A DNA stretch of 7,678 nt. Source: Pseudomonadota bacterium (GTDB taxonomy: Bacteria > Pseudomonadota > Alphaproteobacteria > Rhizobiales > Xanthobacteraceae). The DNA lies in contig JAKAMD010000161.1 in assembly GCA_021823875.1 (NCBI GenBank), positions 1 through 7,678 of the forward strand, in the 5' to 3' direction. Below are positions 5,327 to 7,678 of the stretch, one piece after another (positions within the stretch are counted from its first letter, which is position 1; each line of letters begins with the position of its first letter). The notes under the pieces are model-generated. The model was given only the letters and a program-made list of their open reading frames with translations, had not been told where the DNA came from and ran no database searches. The position numbers and the translations under genes were made by a program.

Positions 5327-6733
5327 ATGCGCCTGATGCCACGTCTGACCGCCGTCTTCGCCGCCATCGCCCTGACCGGCGTCGCCGCCGTGCCGGCGAC
5401 CGCCCAGCTCGTGGAGCGGCGGGTGCCGACCCAGAACGAGTTGCGGCTGTCCTTTGCGCCGGTGGTCAAGAAGGCGGCGCCGGCGGTGGTCAATGTCTAC
5501 GCCGCCAAGGTGGTGCAGACCCGCAATCCGTTGTTCGACGACCCCATCTTCCGCCACTTCTTCAATATCCCCGGCGGCGGCCCGCAGGTGCAGCGCTCGC
5601 TCGGCTCCGGCGTGATTGTCGACCCCTCCGGCCTGGTCGTGACCAATGTGCACGTCATCGAGGGCGCCGACGAGGTCAAGGTGGCGCTCGCCGACAAGCG
5701 CGAGTTCGAGGCCGAGATCGTGCTCAAGGACAAGCGCAGCGACTTGGCCGTGCTGCGCATCAAGGACGGGAGCAAACCGTTTCCCTATCTGCAGTTCGCC
5801 AATTCGGATGCTCTGGAGGTCGGCGATGTGGTGCTGGCAATCGGCAATCCCTTCGGTGTCGGGCAGACGGTGACCCACGGCATTGTCTCGGCGGTGGCGC
5901 GCACCGATGTCGGCTCCAGCAACTACCAGTTCTTCATCCAGACCGACGCCGCCATCAATCCGGGCAATTCCGGCGGTGCGCTGGTCGATCTTTCCGGCAA
6001 GCTGGTCGGCATCAACAACATGATCCTGACGCGCTCGGGCGGCTCGCAGGGCATCGGCTTCGCCATTCCCTCCAACATGGTGCGGGTCGTCGTCGCTTCG
6101 GCGCGCGCGGGCGGCCACGCGGTCAAGCGTCCCTGGCTCGGCGCCAAGCTGCAGGCGGTCACCTCTGATATCGCCGACAGCCTGGGATTGAAACGGCCGA
6201 TTGGCGCTTTGATCGCCAACGTCTACAGCAAGGGACCGGCCGAACAGGCGGGGCTGAAAGCCGGCGATGTGATCGTTTCGATCGACGGGCAGGAGGTCGA
6301 CGACCCCAACGCCTTCGACTACCGCTTCGCGACCAAGCCGCTGGGCGGCACGGCCAAGGTCACTTTGCTGCGCGGCGGACGCGAAGTCGTCGCGTCAGTG
6401 CCGCTGCGCACCGCGCCGGAAACGCCGCGCGACGAGATCACCATTCGCGCGCGCTCGCCGTTCTCGGGCGCCAAGGTCGCCAATCTCTCGCCCGCGCTGG
6501 CCGACGAATTGCAGCTCAACAATGCCAACCAGGGCGTCGTCGTGCTCGACGTGGCCGACGGCTCCTATGCCAGCAATCTCGGCTTCCGGCGCGGCGACAT
6601 CATCGTCTCGGTGAACGGCAGCGCGATCGAATCGACCCGTGAGCTCGCGCGCATCGCCGAGACGCCCAATCGCACCTGGCGTCTGGTCATCAATCGCGGC
6701 GGCCAGCGCATTACCGCGGTGTTCGGCGGATGA
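5327..6733 (+). CDS. degP: Do-family periplasmic serine protease (DegP/DegQ-like), two PDZ domains
   Basis: Do-family proteases are oligomeric trypsin-fold enzymes that degrade or refold misfolded periplasmic proteins. The 468-residue product starts with a signal peptide (MRLMPRLTAVFAAIALTGVA...PATA, likely cut after A26). The catalytic triad is complete: H109 in TNVHVI, D139 in RSDLAVL and S215 in NPGNSGGAL. The LA-loop region (about 64-91, RNPLFDDPIFRHFFNIPGGG) is short, more DegQ- than DegP-like. PDZ1 spans about 265-360 (WLGAKLQ...GLKAGDVIVSIDGQEV) and PDZ2 about 380-468 (GAKVANLSPALADEL...GFRRGDIIVSVNGSAI), ending right after PDZ2. The ATG at 5327 gives the full signal peptide; its SD is weak (CGGGAA, 5314-5318 region) and an in-frame ATG at 5336 is an alternative. 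The gene is bracketed by paired palindromes. DegP versus DegQ cannot be separated from sequence alone. Confidence 0.95.
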   Translation: MRLMPRLTAVFAAIALTGVAAVPATAQLVERRVPTQNELRLSFAPVVKKAAPAVVNVYAAKVVQTRNPLFDDPIFRHFFNIPGGGPQVQRSLGSGVIVDPSGLVVTNVHVIEGADEVKVALADKREFEAEIVLKDKRSDLAVLRIKDGSKPFPYLQFANSDALEVGDVVLAIGNPFGVGQTVTHGIVSAVARTDVGSSNYQFFIQTDAAINPGNSGGALVDLSGKLVGINNMILTRSGGSQGIGFAIPSNMVRVVVASARAGGHAVKRPWLGAKLQAVTSDIADSLGLKRPIGALIANVYSKGPAEQAGLKAGDVIVSIDGQEVDDPNAFDYRFATKPLGGTAKVTLLRGGREVVASVPLRTAPETPRDEITIRARSPFSGAKVANLSPALADELQLNNANQGVVVLDVADGSYASNLGFRRGDIIVSVNGSAIESTRELARIAETPNRTWRLVINRGGQRITAVFGG

Positions 6734-6754
6734 GCGCGCGCGTTTTATTGTTTT

Positions 6755-6844
6755 CGTCATGGCCGGGCTTGTCCCGGCCATCCACGTCTTACCTCTTGGG
6801 GACCTGCAAAGACGTGGATGCCCGCGACAAGCGCGGGCATGACG
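6755..6844. repeat. Paired-palindrome element 2, between degP and rarA (four-way-junction fold)
   Basis: A 36-base sequence (6755-6790) recurs inverted at 6809-6844, 18 bases apart, differing at four positions. Each copy is itself a hairpin: ATGGCCGGG/CCCGGCCAT (6759-6767 with 6773-6781, loop CTTGT) and ATGCCCGCG/CGCGGGCAT (6818-6826 with 6832-6840, loop ACAAG). The remaining arms form a 9-bp central stem CCACGTCTT/AAGACGTGG (6782-6790 with 6809-6817) and a closing stem CGTC/GACG (6755-6758 with 6841-6844), so the whole folds as a four-way junction with no unpaired junction base. The four differences are two compensatory pair swaps. It may also act as the degP 3' end structure. Such palindromes are, from memory, widespread in Bradyrhizobium-like genomes. 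Confidence 0.9.
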
Positions 6845-6846
6845 GT

Positions 6847-6853
6847 GGAAGGG
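6847..6853 (+). promoter_or_regulatory. rarA Shine-Dalgarno site next to the palindrome
   Basis: GGAAGGG ends 4 bases before the rarA ATG (6858) and begins only 2 bases after the last base of the paired palindrome. Formation of the closing stem in mRNA would place a junction directly beside the ribosome landing site. Confidence 0.7.
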
Positions 6854-6857
6854 TTAT

Positions 6858-7678
6858 ATGACCCCGCGCGCCAAAGCCAGCGGTCCGAGTTTGTTCGCCG
6901 CCGCCGGCTTGGATCAGGATGCGCCGCGCCCGCTGGCCGACAAGCTGCGCCCGCAGAAGCTCGACGAGGTGGTCGGGCAGGACCATCTGCTCGGCGCCGA
7001 CGGCGTGCTCACGCGCATGCTGGCGACGCGCTCGCTCGGCAGCCTGGTGTTCTGGGGCCCGCCCGGCACCGGCAAGACCACGGTGGCGCGGCTGCTGGCG
7101 CAGGCGACCGATCTGCATTTCGAGCAGATATCGGCGATCTTCACCGGCGTCGCGGACCTCAAGAAAGTGTTCGAGGAGGCGCGCCGCCGCCGCGAGCTGG
7201 GGCAGGGCACGCTGCTCTTCGTCGACGAGATCCATCGCTTCAACCGGGCGCAGCAGGACTCCTTCCTGCCGGTGATGGAGGACGGCACCATCGTGCTGGT
7301 CGGCGCCACCACCGAGAATCCGAGCTTCGAACTGAACGCACCGCTGCTCTCGCGCGCGCGCGTGCTGGTGTTCAAATCGCTCGATGCCGAGGCGATCGGC
7401 AAGCTGCTTACGCGCGCGGAAAAGATCGAAGGCAAACCGCTGCCGCTCGACCCGCAAGCGCGTGAAACGCTGATCGGCATGGCCGACGGCGACGGCCGCG
7501 CGTCGCTGACGTTGGCGGAAGAAGTCTGGCGTGCGGCGCGCGAAGGCGAACAGTTCGATGCCGCCAAGCTGCAGGAGATCGTGCAGCGGCGCGCGCCGAT
7601 CTACGACAAGTCGCAGGACGGCCACTACAACCTGATCTCCGCCCTGCACAAGTCGGTGCGTGGCTCCGATCCCGACGC
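6858..7678 (+). CDS. rarA: Replication-associated recombination ATPase RarA (MgsA), N-terminal part (3' end outside window)
   Basis: RarA (MgsA/YcaJ, Mgs1/WRNIP1 family) is a clamp-loader-like AAA+ ATPase that acts at stalled replication forks. The frame stays open from the ATG at 6858 to the window end: 273 codons plus two bases. Motifs are in order: PLADKLRPQKLDEVVGQDHLLG (25-46), Walker A GPPGTGKT (67-74), Walker B LLFVDEIHRFNRAQQD (119-134), sensor 1 GATTENPSFELN (149-160), arginine finger LLSRARV (163-169) and a sensor 2 region GDGRASLTLAEE (usually GDAR.ALN in the family). The window ends within the region YDKSQDGHYNLISALHKSVRGSDPD, which is highly conserved in RarA. The ATG is chosen for its SD (6847-6853) and the short basic lead-in MTPRAKASGPSLF. 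About 170 further residues are expected downstream. Pairing degP with rarA next to the ribosomal cluster is, from memory, usual in rhizobial genomes. Confidence 0.96.
   Translation, partial: MTPRAKASGPSLFAAAGLDQDAPRPLADKLRPQKLDEVVGQDHLLGADGVLTRMLATRSLGSLVFWGPPGTGKTTVARLLAQATDLHFEQISAIFTGVADLKKVFEEARRRRELGQGTLLFVDEIHRFNRAQQDSFLPVMEDGTIVLVGATTENPSFELNAPLLSRARVLVFKSLDAEAIGKLLTRAEKIEGKPLPLDPQARETLIGMADGDGRASLTLAEEVWRAAREGEQFDAAKLQEIVQRRAPIYDKSQDGHYNLISALHKSVRGSDPD

Noticed and set aside
5242..6168. 308-residue plus-strand frame overlapping degP
   Set aside because: Arg-rich off-frame reading of degP; the degP frame carries the triad and PDZ domains.
6639..6842. Small plus-strand frame encoding a peptide with MAGLVPAIHVL
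   Set aside because: This peptide is a reading of the palindromic repeat at 6755-6790; such peptides are frequent annotation artefacts in genomes with this repeat type.
6755..6844. CRISPR-like repeat pair
   Set aside because: There are only two copies, in inverted orientation and themselves palindromic, with one short spacer; no array and no cas genes.
6789..7649. 286-residue minus-strand open frame opposite rarA
   Set aside because: The plus-strand frame contains Walker A, Walker B, sensor 1 and arginine finger of RarA; the minus frame has no recognisable motif.

Overview
The window is chromosomal DNA from a high-GC alphaproteobacterium, most likely of the order Hyphomicrobiales (Rhizobiales) and probably near Bradyrhizobium/Nitrobacteraceae or Xanthobacteraceae. 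The pointers are the order secY-adk-rpsM-rpsK-rpoA-rplQ with no rpsD between rpsK and rpoA, the short adenylate kinase without a zinc-type LID, alphaproteobacterial-type S11, S13 and RpoA sequences, and intergenic palindromes of a type I recall as common in Bradyrhizobium-like genomes. The taxonomic call is an inference; no database was searched.

Layout. Positions 1-4047 are the end of the spc operon running into the alpha operon, all on the + strand: the 3' part of secY (protein translocation channel), adk overlapping it by ATGA, rpsM (S13, GTG start), rpsK (S11), rpoA (RNA polymerase alpha, GTG start) and rplQ (L17). A strong intrinsic terminator at 4074-4101 ends the operon. Then follow, still on the + strand, a secreted diheme cytochrome c (4268-5116), a Do-family (DegP/DegQ) periplasmic serine protease with two PDZ domains (5327-6733), and the first 273 codons of rarA, a replication-associated AAA+ ATPase (6858 to the window end).

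The ribosomal part combines secretion (SecY), adenylate homeostasis (Adk), the 30S head and platform (S13, S11), transcription (RpoA) and the 50S exit region (L17). The downstream part holds exported redox and protein quality-control genes and a DNA-maintenance gene; I see no evidence that these three form one pathway.

Two things stand out. First, the adenylate kinase is about 94 residues longer than its family: after an apparently complete catalytic domain it carries an uninterrupted Lys/Ala/Thr/Arg-rich, histone H1-like tail (45 of 94 residues basic, none acidic). Second, degP is bracketed by two paired-palindrome elements (5209-5301 and 6755-6844). Both can be drawn as the same four-way junction with no unpaired junction base. 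The two halves of the second element differ at only four positions, which form two compensatory base-pair swaps. Each element ends just upstream of the start region of the following gene (degP, rarA).
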